Origin: Candidatus Leptovillus affinis
GTDB lineage: Bacteria; Chloroflexota; Anaerolineae; Promineifilales; Promineifilaceae
Assembly: GCA_016705235.1 (NCBI GenBank)
Contig: JADIYP010000006.1
Coordinates: forward strand, 1,426,001-1,490,000
Direction of reading: 5' to 3'
DNA length: 64,000 nucleotides
Positions within the stretch are counted from its first letter, which is position 1; each line of letters starts with the position of its first letter. Below the pieces are notes generated by a model. That model saw nothing but the letters and a program-made list of their open reading frames with translations. It searched no databases and was not told where the DNA came from. Shown here piece by piece: positions 43,536-51,040 of the stretch. Position numbers and translations under genes: made by a program.

Positions 43536-44311
43536 CCACCCTAACCCATACGGCCGTTCGCTGGTCACAAACCGGTAAACGCGCCGCCTTCCTATTGATA
43601 GTTTGTCTCTTGCTGGTGCCTTCCGTTCTGGCTCAAAACGAATCCACCCTCCAACTCAGCCTGCGCCGCGACTTCGGCACCGGCATCGGCAGCAGCATCC
43701 AGGGCAAATTTTCCTTACGCGCCGAAGGCCCAGCCGACCTGACCCGCGTCGTGTTTTTAATTGATGGCGAAACGATGGCCGAAGTCACCACGCCGCCTTT
43801 TCGTTATCAGTTTCATACAGACGCATATTCGCCCGGCGTCCATACGTTTAGCGCTGTGGGGTACACGGCCGTAGGCCAGGAACTCACCTCCAACACCATC
43901 ACCCGCAACATCCTCACCGGGAGCGAAAGCACAAGAGCCACCCTGTGGATCATCATTCCCATCCTGGTGCTCATTGTCGGCGGTCAGTTGTTGTTCTACT
44001 TCATCACCCGGCGCGGCAAAACAAAAAACGGCCAGGATTTGGCCATTGATGGCCTGTTTGGCGGCACAATTTGCCCGAAGTGCAAACGGCCGTTTGCCCG
44101 CCATTGGTGGGGTCTCAACATCGGCGTGGGTAAATACGACCGCTGCCCCCACTGCCACAAATGGAGCATCGTCAGAAGCGTCCACCCCGACATCCTCGCC
44201 GCCTCCGCCCAAGCCATGAAACAAGCCGACGCCCAAAATGGCTCGCTGCCCACCCTCGATGATGAAGAAGTGCAGCGTCGTCGGCTCGACGATTCGCGGT
44301 TCGATAATTAA
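43532..44311 (+). CDS. Secreted-domain membrane protein with cytoplasmic zinc ribbon
   Basis: Protein of 259 residues. A signal peptide (residues 17-35, FLLIVCLLLVPSVLAQ) is followed by an extracytoplasmic immunoglobulin-like domain (about 36-130: FSLRAEGPADLTRVVFLIDG, then GVHTFSAVGYTAVG). A transmembrane helix follows (about 137-160, LWIIIPILVLIVGGQLLFYF). The cytoplasmic part has a four-cysteine zinc ribbon, CPKCKRPF and CPHCHKW, spaced by about 27 residues. The C-terminus is acidic. It overlaps the preceding membrane protein gene by four bases (ATGA). The pair may form a small membrane signalling unit; the function is unknown. Confidence 0.7.
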   Translation: MTTLTHTAVRWSQTGKRAAFLLIVCLLLVPSVLAQNESTLQLSLRRDFGTGIGSSIQGKFSLRAEGPADLTRVVFLIDGETMAEVTTPPFRYQFHTDAYSPGVHTFSAVGYTAVGQELTSNTITRNILTGSESTRATLWIIIPILVLIVGGQLLFYFITRRGKTKNGQDLAIDGLFGGTICPKCKRPFARHWWGLNIGVGKYDRCPHCHKWSIVRSVHPDILAASAQAMKQADAQNGSLPTLDDEEVQRRRLDDSRFDN

Positions 44312-44393
44312 CCCCGCCCGGCCGGATGGTTTGAGCGGTTCACAAACCACTCAGCCAGGCGTATAGCCCTTGCGTCCTAGACCCAACTTCCCA

Positions 44394-44422
44394 TTTACCA
44401 GGACGACTATAAAAACTATACT
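44394..44422 (+). promoter_or_regulatory. Promoter of the small-RNA candidate
   Basis: TTTACC (44394-44399), a 17-bp spacer and TATACT (44417-44422). The predicted start is about 44429. The following terminator at 44472 means that transcription from here stops before mraZ. Confidence 0.5.
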
Positions 44423-44428
44423 CAGAGC

Positions 44429-44506
44429 ATCGTAACATTAAAGCTTTTTCGACTCGTTTTCCTCCTTCCTTAAGCTCCGGGACCTCCCCACCCGGAGCTT
44501 TTTTTT
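44429..44506 (+). ncRNA. Candidate small RNA with anti-Shine-Dalgarno-like tract
   Basis: A promoter with consensus spacing begins transcription near 44429, and a strong terminator ends it at 44506, giving a transcript of about 78 nt with no open frame. The middle has a pyrimidine run with CCTCCTT (44461-44467), the complement of a Shine-Dalgarno sequence. This is common in small RNAs that block ribosome binding. It could also be a leader that is mostly terminated before mraZ. No homologue is recognised. Confidence 0.4.
44472..44506 (+). terminator. Strong rho-independent terminator upstream of mraZ
   Basis: A 10-bp perfect stem (AAGCTCCGGG 44472-44481, complement 44491-44500) is followed by eight T in total. 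It isolates the dcw cluster from upstream transcription and ends the small-RNA candidate. Confidence 0.9.
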
Positions 44507-44589
44507 GTTTTCAGGCCCCCAAACCCCCGCACACTTGGTTCATACCCCCAATTCACTTCTTATTTACCTTAAAAGTTCGCCTGCGCACC

Positions 44590-44663
44590 TTCACACAAAT
44601 TGGGCTTTGGTGTATACTGTTGGCCTAACGTGGTGAAAAGTGGGGCAATGTGGGGCGTTTTGG
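44590..44663 (+). promoter_or_regulatory. mraZ promoter with MraZ-binding TGG boxes
   Basis: TTCACA (44590-44595), a 17-bp spacer and TATACT (44613-44618) form the promoter. Directly downstream four boxes begin with TGG at exactly 10-bp intervals: TGGTGAAAAG (44631), TGGGGCAATG (44641), TGGGGCGTTT (44651) and TGGTCAC (44661). MraZ is known to bind tandem TGGG-N7-like repeats at its own promoter and repress the cluster. The 10-bp spacing fits one helical turn per box. A fifth TGGGGCA is at 44694. Confidence 0.8.
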
Positions 44664-44746
44664 TCACAAAAACCACTCAAAACCATGTTAAAATGGGGCA
44701 ATAAGAACGCATGTTCTAAAAACCTTTTTCAGAAAAGACACTGTAA

Positions 44747-44839
44747 CTGTTCAGGTTCCTCTGACAAGACTCCAAGGGTTTGATACCCAAATAATCCGAA
44801 TTCTCAGGAGCAAACCCTTGGGGTGTGCATAGTTACAAG
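44747..44839 (+). repeat. Hairpin element copy 4, full length, in the mraZ leader
   Basis: It has the complete plus-orientation form: CTGTTCAGGTTCCTCTG, then the stem (44768-44782 with 44811-44825) and GTTACAAG at the end. The stem has two mismatched positions, GACTCC against GGGGTG. It would be transcribed in the mraZ leader, 57 bp before the start codon. Confidence 0.85.
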
Positions 44840-44896
44840 ACACTTCAGCCCCAATCCGATCAAGTCCGGTTTAGAAAGAAGGGACAGCAGCAAGCA

Positions 44897-45322
44897 ATGT
44901 TTTTAGGTGAATTCACGCACACCATCGACGACAAAGGTCGCCTGACCATCCCCGCGAAGTTTCGCGGCGTTTTGGCTCCCGGGCTGGTCGTCACGCGCGG
45001 CTTCGACCAGAACTTGATGCTGTTTACGCTGGAAGGCTGGCAAGAACTGGCGGATAAAATTGCCCAACGGCCGTTATCCGACGAAGATGTGCGCGCTTTC
45101 CGGCGGCGAGTCTTCTCCGGAGCCATCGACCTGGAACCCGACCGGCAAGGGCGCATCCTGCTGCCCCCCTATTTGCGCGATTTTGCCGCCATAGAAAATG
45201 ATGTCGTTGTTGCCGGCATGTACAGCTACATCGAGCTTTGGAGCGCAGCCTCCTGGGAAACCATTCGCGCCTCCATCGACGATAGCAGCGATGCCGCGCG
45301 CTGGGAAGATTTGGGGATTTAA
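44897..45322 (+). CDS. mraZ: Transcriptional regulator MraZ
   Basis: DNA-binding protein of 141 residues with the two SpoVT/AbrB-like repeats of the family. The first repeat begins MFLGEFTHTIDDKGRLTIPAKFR, and the second contains DLEPDRQGRILLPPYLRDFA (about 75-94), both with the D-x-x-G-R-x-x-x-P core. MraZ forms ring-shaped oligomers and represses the division and cell-wall cluster. ATG 44897 was chosen because the family always starts at this point; the frame is open 24 codons upstream. Tandem TGG boxes lie at its promoter (44631-44663), so it is autoregulated. Confidence 0.95.
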   Translation: MFLGEFTHTIDDKGRLTIPAKFRGVLAPGLVVTRGFDQNLMLFTLEGWQELADKIAQRPLSDEDVRAFRRRVFSGAIDLEPDRQGRILLPPYLRDFAAIENDVVVAGMYSYIELWSAASWETIRASIDDSSDAARWEDLGI

Positions 45323-45410
45323 TCGTTTTGTGGATACGTGTTTATGTGGTCCGGGGCAAAAACAATCAGAAGCCCGCATGAACACCTGAACACCCGACAC
45401 TTAAAAACAC

Positions 45411-46334
45411 ATGACCACCCATACCCCTGTTCTTTACCAAGAAGTACTCGATCTGCTGCGCCCACAGCCAAACGGCCGTTACCTGGACGGCACACTTGGC
45501 GCTGGCGGGCACACCGCTGGTCTGCTGGCCGCCTCCGCGCCAGACGGCCGTGTCCTTGGTTTCGACCGTGACCCGGAAGCCATCGCCTACGCCCGCCAAC
45601 GCCTGGCCGAATTCGGCCAGCGCGTCACCTACATCAACGACAGCTACGCCCACATGGGCCAAATAGCCCCCGGACTAGGCTTCGCTCAGGTCGATGGTAT
45701 CTTGCTCGATCTGGGCCTCTCGTCACGACAGTTAGACGACGGCCGTCGCGGGTTTGCCTTCCGCCAAGAAGGCCCACTCGACATGCGCTTCGACCAAACC
45801 CAGGGCGAAACAGCCGCCGACTTGCTCAACACCCTGCCAGAAGCAGAACTCGCCGACATTTTCTGGCGTTACAGCGAAGAAAAACACAGCCGCGCCTACG
45901 CCCGCCTCATCGTCGCCAATCGGCCCCTGACCACCACCACGCAGCTCGCCGACCTCATCGCCAGCCACAGCCGCCAACAACATCGCCGCATTCATCCCGC
46001 CACGCAAATTTTTCAGGCCCTGCGCATCGCCGTCAACCAGGAACTTGCCGCTGTAGAAAGCGGCGTTCCGGCCGCGATTGAACTGCTTAAACCCGGCGGC
46101 CGGCTGGCGGTCATCAGCTTTCACTCGCTCGAAGATCGATTCGTCAAGCGGCTGTTTCGCCAGCAAAGTCAGGCCTGCACCTGCCCGCCGGAACAGCCAA
46201 TTTGCACATGTGGCGGGCACGCTCCATTGCGCCTGATCACGCGCAAAGCAGTGCAAGCCACCAACACCGAAATAGAAAACAACCCGCGCAGCCGAAGCGC
46301 CCGCCTGCGGGTCGTCGAGAAAAATAACTTATGA
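45411..46334 (+). CDS. rsmH: 16S rRNA (cytosine(1402)-N(4))-methyltransferase
   Basis: Methyltransferase of 307 residues (formerly MraW) that modifies C1402 in the ribosomal P site. The SAM motif is GRYLDGTLGAGGHTAGLLAA (about 22-41), and the typical ILLDLGLSSRQLDDGRRGFA follows (about 100-119) with GPLDMRFDQ. The C-terminal block has LAVISFHSLEDRFVKRLFR, then CTCPPEQPICTCG and RSRSARLRVVEK. The gene is 88 bp after mraZ. Its stop overlaps the ftsL start as ATGA, so the two are coupled. Confidence 0.96.
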   Translation: MTTHTPVLYQEVLDLLRPQPNGRYLDGTLGAGGHTAGLLAASAPDGRVLGFDRDPEAIAYARQRLAEFGQRVTYINDSYAHMGQIAPGLGFAQVDGILLDLGLSSRQLDDGRRGFAFRQEGPLDMRFDQTQGETAADLLNTLPEAELADIFWRYSEEKHSRAYARLIVANRPLTTTTQLADLIASHSRQQHRRIHPATQIFQALRIAVNQELAAVESGVPAAIELLKPGGRLAVISFHSLEDRFVKRLFRQQSQACTCPPEQPICTCGGHAPLRLITRKAVQATNTEIENNPRSRSARLRVVEKNNL

Positions 46335-46810
46335 CGACAAATTCGATGAGACAAAAACGAGAAAAAGTAAAACGCCTGAACTGGCTCACCGAAGCGCAAG
46401 CCGCCATCGGTTGGGGCATTATTCTGGTGCTGGTAGCCGTCCTGGGAACCATTTACCTCAACCAGGCCAGCCACATCGCCGTGACCGGTCGGCGGGTGCA
46501 AATGATGCAAAACGAACTAGATACCCTAAAACGCGACAACGCCGACATCGAGAAAACCATCGCCGAAGCACAATCATTAGACCGATTGCAGCAGCAGGCG
46601 CAAGCGATGGGCTTTATTGAAGCGCGGCCGGAAGACATTGAGTACCTGGTCATACCCGATTATCCACGGGAAACGGCCGTTCCCCCCACCCCGGCCCCCG
46701 ACACCGCCAACATCAACCCAAGCGCGCCGCTAGAAACCATCAACGAAGCCATCTGGTTTGCTTTCCAAGCAAGCGCCAGCAGCCTGGTTCAAGGAGAAGC
46801 CGGTGAATAA
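46331..46810 (+). CDS. ftsL: FtsL-like septum protein
   Basis: Bitopic membrane protein of 159 residues with the usual FtsL/DivIC design: a basic cytoplasmic N-terminus (RQKREKVKRLNWL), one transmembrane helix (about 27-45, AIGWGIILVLVAVLGTIYL), then a coiled coil with leucine spacing (about 55-90, MMQNELDTLKRDNADIEKTI). The C-terminal half is longer than in most FtsL proteins and is Pro-rich (PPTPAP). Sequence similarity in this family is low, so the call depends on layout and on its position between rsmH and the PBP gene, where ftsL is always found. It activates septal peptidoglycan synthesis in complex with FtsB and FtsQ. Confidence 0.8.
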   Translation: MTTNSMRQKREKVKRLNWLTEAQAAIGWGIILVLVAVLGTIYLNQASHIAVTGRRVQMMQNELDTLKRDNADIEKTIAEAQSLDRLQQQAQAMGFIEARPEDIEYLVIPDYPRETAVPPTPAPDTANINPSAPLETINEAIWFAFQASASSLVQGEAGE

Positions 46811-48497
46811 TAGTCAATTACGCCGCATGTGGATCGTGATCCTGGGCCTCATCTTCGCTACCTTCATTATTATCGGCCGTCTGGTCGCCTTCCAAATCAT
46901 CCAGGGCAAAGAATGGGCCGCCCGCACCTCCGACGAACTGGTCGTCATCGCCCGCCCGGAACGCGGCACCATTTATGATCGCAACGGCGCCGTCCTGGCC
47001 GCCAATGGCGCCGATTATCAGATTGGCGCCTCCCCCAACCTGATCGTCGACGCTGAAGAAATGGCCAGCCAACTCGCCGTCATTCTGGAAGAGCCGCGCC
47101 GCCAAATTCTGGCCGACCTGGAAGCCGACACCCCCTTTGTCATGCTCTCCGGCCGCGTCTCCTCCGACGTCGCCGAACGAATTCGCGCCCTCAACGACGA
47201 ATACGGCGGTCTGCAAATCGATCCGCTGCCCCGGCGTTTTTATCCGCAGGGTGAATTGATGTGCCACACCCTCGGTTATGTCGATTTTGATGGCAACGGC
47301 GGCGCGGGCATCGAAGGCTACTACCAGCCAGAACTGGCCGGCGAGGCCGCCAGCGCCACCATCAACATCTCGCCTTTTTATGCCCAAGAATCGGTCATCG
47401 CCCGTGAAGGGGCCGACATGGTGCTGACCATTGACCGTTCGGTGCAATATCTGGTGGAGCAAACGCTCAAGGAGGCCATGGTCGAATACGGCGCCGAAGG
47501 CGGCACCATCATTGTGATGGATCCCCGCACAGGCGCGATTTTAGCGATGGCCAGCGAACCGTGTTACAACCCGGACGATTTTTACAACGCGCCGGAAGAA
47601 ATGTTGTTCAACCCCATTGTCAGCCGCCAATACGAACCCGGCTCGGTAATGAAACTGGTCACTATGGCCGCCGCGTTGGATTCCGGCACAGTGACGCCGG
47701 AAACCACCTATTACGATTCAGGCGAATTGTGGGTAGGCGGCCATCGCAGTGTAAACTGGGACCGCGCCGCCCACGGCACCGTCGACATGACCACCTTGTT
47801 GGCTCGTTCGCTGAATGTGGGCGCGGCCACCATTGCCACCTGGATGGGCGCGGACACTTATTATGACTATATGCGCCGCTTCAATTTTGGCAGCCCGACC
47901 GGCATCGACATTATGTCGGAAGCTGGCGGCCTGATGCCGCTGCCGGGTGATGAAATCTGGACGGAATCTTTTCTGGCGACAAACGCTTATGGGCAAAGTC
48001 TGGCGGTGACGCCGCTGCAAATGGTTACGGCCGTTTCCGCCATCGCCAACGGTGGAGAGTTGATGCAGCCCTATCTGGTGCAAGAAATTCATTCCAGCAG
48101 CGGCACATTCATCCACGAGCCTTCGGTGTTAAGCCGCCCCATCAGCCCGCAAACAGCCAAACAAGTGACGGCCATGGCTGTAACGGCCGTGGCCAGCGAA
48201 GTCCCCGAAGCCAAAATAGACGGCTACACCATCGCCGGTAAAACAGGCACAGCTCAGATCGCCGAAAACGGCGTCTACCTGCAAGAAGACACCATTGCCT
48301 CCTTCATCGGCTGGCTGCCCGCAGACAATCCGGAGATTATTGTTTTGGTAAAACTGGACAAACCCCAGGTATCGCCGTGGGGGTCCACCACCGCCGCGCC
48401 TACCTTTGCCAAACTGGCCAACGAACTGGTTGTACTCCTGGGCATTCCGCCCGATGATGTGCGCCTGCGCGACGATGTGATGGCCTTAAGAAATTAG
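46803..48497 (+). CDS. Class B penicillin-binding protein (FtsI/PBP2-like transpeptidase)
   Basis: Peptidoglycan transpeptidase of 564 residues, probably the division-specific FtsI. An N-terminal transmembrane helix (about 9-30, WIVILGLIFATFIIIGRLVA) is followed by the dimerisation domain (RPERGTIYDRNGAVLAANG). The transpeptidase has the three active-site motifs: SVMK (the acylated Ser, about 280), SLN (ARSLNVGAA, about 338) and KTGTA (about 477). There are no PASTA domains at the C-terminus. GTG 46803 is preceded by AAGGAG at five bases and overlaps the end of ftsL by 8 bp. The ftsI position in the cluster supports a role at the septum. Confidence 0.93.
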   Translation: MNNSQLRRMWIVILGLIFATFIIIGRLVAFQIIQGKEWAARTSDELVVIARPERGTIYDRNGAVLAANGADYQIGASPNLIVDAEEMASQLAVILEEPRRQILADLEADTPFVMLSGRVSSDVAERIRALNDEYGGLQIDPLPRRFYPQGELMCHTLGYVDFDGNGGAGIEGYYQPELAGEAASATINISPFYAQESVIAREGADMVLTIDRSVQYLVEQTLKEAMVEYGAEGGTIIVMDPRTGAILAMASEPCYNPDDFYNAPEEMLFNPIVSRQYEPGSVMKLVTMAAALDSGTVTPETTYYDSGELWVGGHRSVNWDRAAHGTVDMTTLLARSLNVGAATIATWMGADTYYDYMRRFNFGSPTGIDIMSEAGGLMPLPGDEIWTESFLATNAYGQSLAVTPLQMVTAVSAIANGGELMQPYLVQEIHSSSGTFIHEPSVLSRPISPQTAKQVTAMAVTAVASEVPEAKIDGYTIAGKTGTAQIAENGVYLQEDTIASFIGWLPADNPEIIVLVKLDKPQVSPWGSTTAAPTFAKLANELVVLLGIPPDDVRLRDDVMALRN

Positions 48498-48552
48498 GAA
48501 CGGAAAACAGTGAACGATGGCGGCCAAAGCGCGTCGTTCAACCTTCAACGTT

Positions 48553-49962
48553 ATGTTAAATCTTGGTCACTTTTTAGAGGTACTTACCACTTACGAAACG
48601 ACCGGCCGCGAACCGGCCGTTTCGTGCGTTGTGGTAGACAGCCGCGAAGCCGTCGCGAGCAGCGTGTTTGTGGCGCTGGCAGGCGAACACGTAGACGGCC
48701 ACGACTACGTGGCGCAGGCGTTTGCCAATGGCGCGCAGGCGGCCATCGTGGCGCGCCCGCTGCCCGGCGCCCACACAACCATCGATCTGCGCGCCGATCA
48801 ACCAAACACAAACCTGACCATCCAACCGCCGATGTGCCTGGTGGTAGACGATCCCGTGGCGGCCATGCAAGCTGTCGCCCAGGCATGGCGCAGCCGGTTT
48901 GTTGTGCGCGTGGTGGGCATCACGGGCAGCGTGGGCAAAAGCTCTACCAAAGAGCTGGTGCATTCGGTGCTGGCGCAGCAATACAACACCCTGAAATCGC
49001 CGGGCAACCGCAACAGTGTACTGGGGCTGCCGCCGGTTTTGCTGGCCTTACGGCCGTTTCACCAATATGCCGTGCTGGAAATGGGCATGTACACCCCCGG
49101 CGAAATCGCCCGGCTGTGCGAAATGGCCAAACCGGCCGTTGGCGTGGTGACGATGGTTGGGCCGGTACACCTGGAGCGCGCCGGCAGCCTGGAAGCCATC
49201 GTCGCCGCCAAACAAGAATTGGTGGAAAGCTTGCCGGCTGGCGGCACGGCCGTTCTCAACAAAGACGACGAACGGGTGATGAGCATGGCGGCCCACACCC
49301 CGGCGCAAATTTTCACCTACGGCCTCAATCCCAACGCCGACCTTTGGGCCGACCGCATTCACTCGATGGGGCTGGAGGGCATTCGCTTCACTTTACATTA
49401 CGGCCGTGAAGCCCTCAACATCCAGGTTCCGCTCATCGGGCGGCACAGCGTCCACACCGCGCTGCGGGCCACGGCCGTTGGCCTGGTTGAAGGCTTATCC
49501 TGGGAAACCATCATCGCCGGGCTGTCCAACTCCCGAGCGCAGCTCCGCCTGGTAGCCGTTCCCGGCCCACATGGCTCCACCATCATCGACGACACCTACA
49601 ATTCCAGCCCGGATTCGGCTATGGCCGCCCTAAACCTGCTGCACGATCTAGACGGCCGTCGTCTGGCTGTCTTGGGCGATATGTTGGAACTGGGCTATAT
49701 GGAAGAATCTTCCCACCGTCTGGTTGGGCGGCGGGCGGCCGATGTGGCCCAGATTTTGGTGACGGTTGGCCCACGCGGCCGTTGGATTGGTGAAGAAGCG
49801 CTCAAAGTGGGCATGGCGCGGGACCGGGTATTTATGGTGGCAGATGTGGCAACGGCCGTGTCCACCTTGCAACAAATCATCGCCCCGCGCGACATGATCC
49901 TCATCAAAGGTTCGCTGGGCATGGCCATGAGCCGCATCGTGGCTGCGCTAGGAGAAGGCTGA
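48553..49962 (+). CDS. murF: UDP-MurNAc-tripeptide--D-Ala-D-Ala ligase
   Basis: Mur ligase of 469 residues that adds D-Ala-D-Ala to the UDP-linked stem peptide. The ATP loop is VVGITGSVGKSSTKELV (about 120), followed by SPGNRNSVLGLPPVLLAL with the catalytic N-x-N. VLEMGMYTPGEIARLCEMAK and VVTMVGPVHLERAGSLEAI are typical of MurF and differ from MurE. DDTYNSSPDSAMAALNLL is the C-terminal ligand loop. ATG 48553 matches the usual N-terminal length; an ATG twelve codons earlier (48517) is also open, and neither has a good ribosome site. murE, which normally stands just before murF, is absent here. Confidence 0.93.
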   Translation: MLNLGHFLEVLTTYETTGREPAVSCVVVDSREAVASSVFVALAGEHVDGHDYVAQAFANGAQAAIVARPLPGAHTTIDLRADQPNTNLTIQPPMCLVVDDPVAAMQAVAQAWRSRFVVRVVGITGSVGKSSTKELVHSVLAQQYNTLKSPGNRNSVLGLPPVLLALRPFHQYAVLEMGMYTPGEIARLCEMAKPAVGVVTMVGPVHLERAGSLEAIVAAKQELVESLPAGGTAVLNKDDERVMSMAAHTPAQIFTYGLNPNADLWADRIHSMGLEGIRFTLHYGREALNIQVPLIGRHSVHTALRATAVGLVEGLSWETIIAGLSNSRAQLRLVAVPGPHGSTIIDDTYNSSPDSAMAALNLLHDLDGRRLAVLGDMLELGYMEESSHRLVGRRAADVAQILVTVGPRGRWIGEEALKVGMARDRVFMVADVATAVSTLQQIIAPRDMILIKGSLGMAMSRIVAALGEG

Positions 49963-50954
49963 TGATATTCGCCCTCACCATAGCCACCATGACTTTTCTA
50001 CTGGCCGTCATCTGGGGCGGCCCGCTCATCGAAATTATGCGACGACTGAAAATGGGCAAACAAATTCGCATTGATGGGCCACAAACCCACATGGCCAAAA
50101 TGGGCACGCCCGCCATGGGCGGCATCCTCATCGTCGGCTGGGTGGTATTGGTGAGTCTGGTGGTCAATGTGGTGGTGTTTATCCAAAACCTGGAATTTGC
50201 CGAAAGCGTCGTCATCCCGTTGGGCGTGATGGTCGCCTACTCCATTTTAGGCGGCATCGACGACTACCTGGGTTTCCATCCCCAGCCACACGGCGAAAAG
50301 GGCATGCGCGCCCGTGTAAAAATCTGGTGGCAGTTGGGCATTGCCCTGATAGCGGCCGTGTTGCTCTACTGGGTGGTTAACAATGGACATGGGTATGTGG
50401 GTGTGCCCACCGTGCCTTTTCTGCTGGACATCGGCATTGTGTATGTCCCCATCGCCGTCATCATCATCACCGGCACGGCCAACGCCGTCAACATCACCGA
50501 TGGCCTGGATGGTTTGGCCGGAATCATTGCGGCGACGGCCTTTATTGCCTACGGCATCATCGCCTTTTTACAGGGCCAAAATTTTCTACTCACCTTTTCC
50601 ATGGTCACAGTAGGCGCCTGTTTTGCCTTTCTTTGGTACAACGCCAAGCCCGCCCAAATGTTTATGGGCGATGTAGGGTCACAGGCGCTAGGCGGCGCGT
50701 TGGGCGTGGTAGCTCTGATGACCAATCAATGGCTTATTCTGCCGGTTATCGCCGCTGTGCCGTATGCCACGATGCTGTCTACGACGCTTCAAGTGTTGTA
50801 TTTCAAGGCCACGGGCGGTAAACGGTTGTTTAAGATGGCGCCACTCCACCATCATTTTGAGCTTATCGGCTGGAGCGAAACGCAAATCGTGCAGCGCTGG
50901 TGGCTGGTAGCCATTTTGGCGACGATGGTGGGGATGGCGCTGGCCCTGATTTAG
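49962..50954 (+). CDS. mraY: Phospho-N-acetylmuramoyl-pentapeptide transferase
   Basis: Polytopic membrane enzyme of 330 residues that transfers phospho-MurNAc-pentapeptide to undecaprenyl phosphate to make lipid I. Typical motifs are GPQTHMAKMGTPAMGGILI (about 45), DDYLGFH (about 102, catalytic Asp pair), NAVNITDGLDGLAG (about 180) and the cytoplasmic PLHHHFELIGWSE (about 290). Ten transmembrane segments are expected. The start codon overlaps the murF stop (TGATG), so translation is coupled. A heptamer array lies between it and murD. Confidence 0.96.
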   Translation: MIFALTIATMTFLLAVIWGGPLIEIMRRLKMGKQIRIDGPQTHMAKMGTPAMGGILIVGWVVLVSLVVNVVVFIQNLEFAESVVIPLGVMVAYSILGGIDDYLGFHPQPHGEKGMRARVKIWWQLGIALIAAVLLYWVVNNGHGYVGVPTVPFLLDIGIVYVPIAVIIITGTANAVNITDGLDGLAGIIAATAFIAYGIIAFLQGQNFLLTFSMVTVGACFAFLWYNAKPAQMFMGDVGSQALGGALGVVALMTNQWLILPVIAAVPYATMLSTTLQVLYFKATGGKRLFKMAPLHHHFELIGWSETQIVQRWWLVAILATMVGMALALI

Positions 50955-51037
50955 TTAACAGCTATTAGCTGTTAGCTGTTGGCTGTTGGCTGTTAGCTAA
51001 CGGCTTACAGCTAACAGCTTACAACTTACGACTTACG
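50955..51037. repeat. Heptamer tandem/inverted array (unit TAGCTGT)
   Basis: Direct units (TAGCTGT, TAGCTGT, TGGCTGT, TGGCTGT, TAGCTAA) are followed by inverted units (TTACAGC, TAACAGC, TTACAAC, TTACGAC, TTACGAC). The array fills the 86-bp gap between mraY and murD and would fold into a hairpin in the cluster's mRNA. Confidence 0.8.
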
Positions 51038-51040
51038 ACT

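Larger units (their letters stand above)
44312..44896. other. mraZ upstream region: small-RNA candidate, MraZ operator and hairpin element
   Basis: This 585-bp gap has no protein gene. In order it holds a promoter, a possible small RNA with a terminator (44394-44506), the mraZ promoter with TGG boxes (44590-44663) and a full hairpin element (44747-44839). Each is listed separately. Confidence 0.7.

Noticed and set aside
48553..49962. Possibility that this ligase is MurE
   Set aside because: The central motifs (SPGNRNSVLGLP, EMGMY) and length are those of MurF, and no DNPR-type MurE signature is seen.
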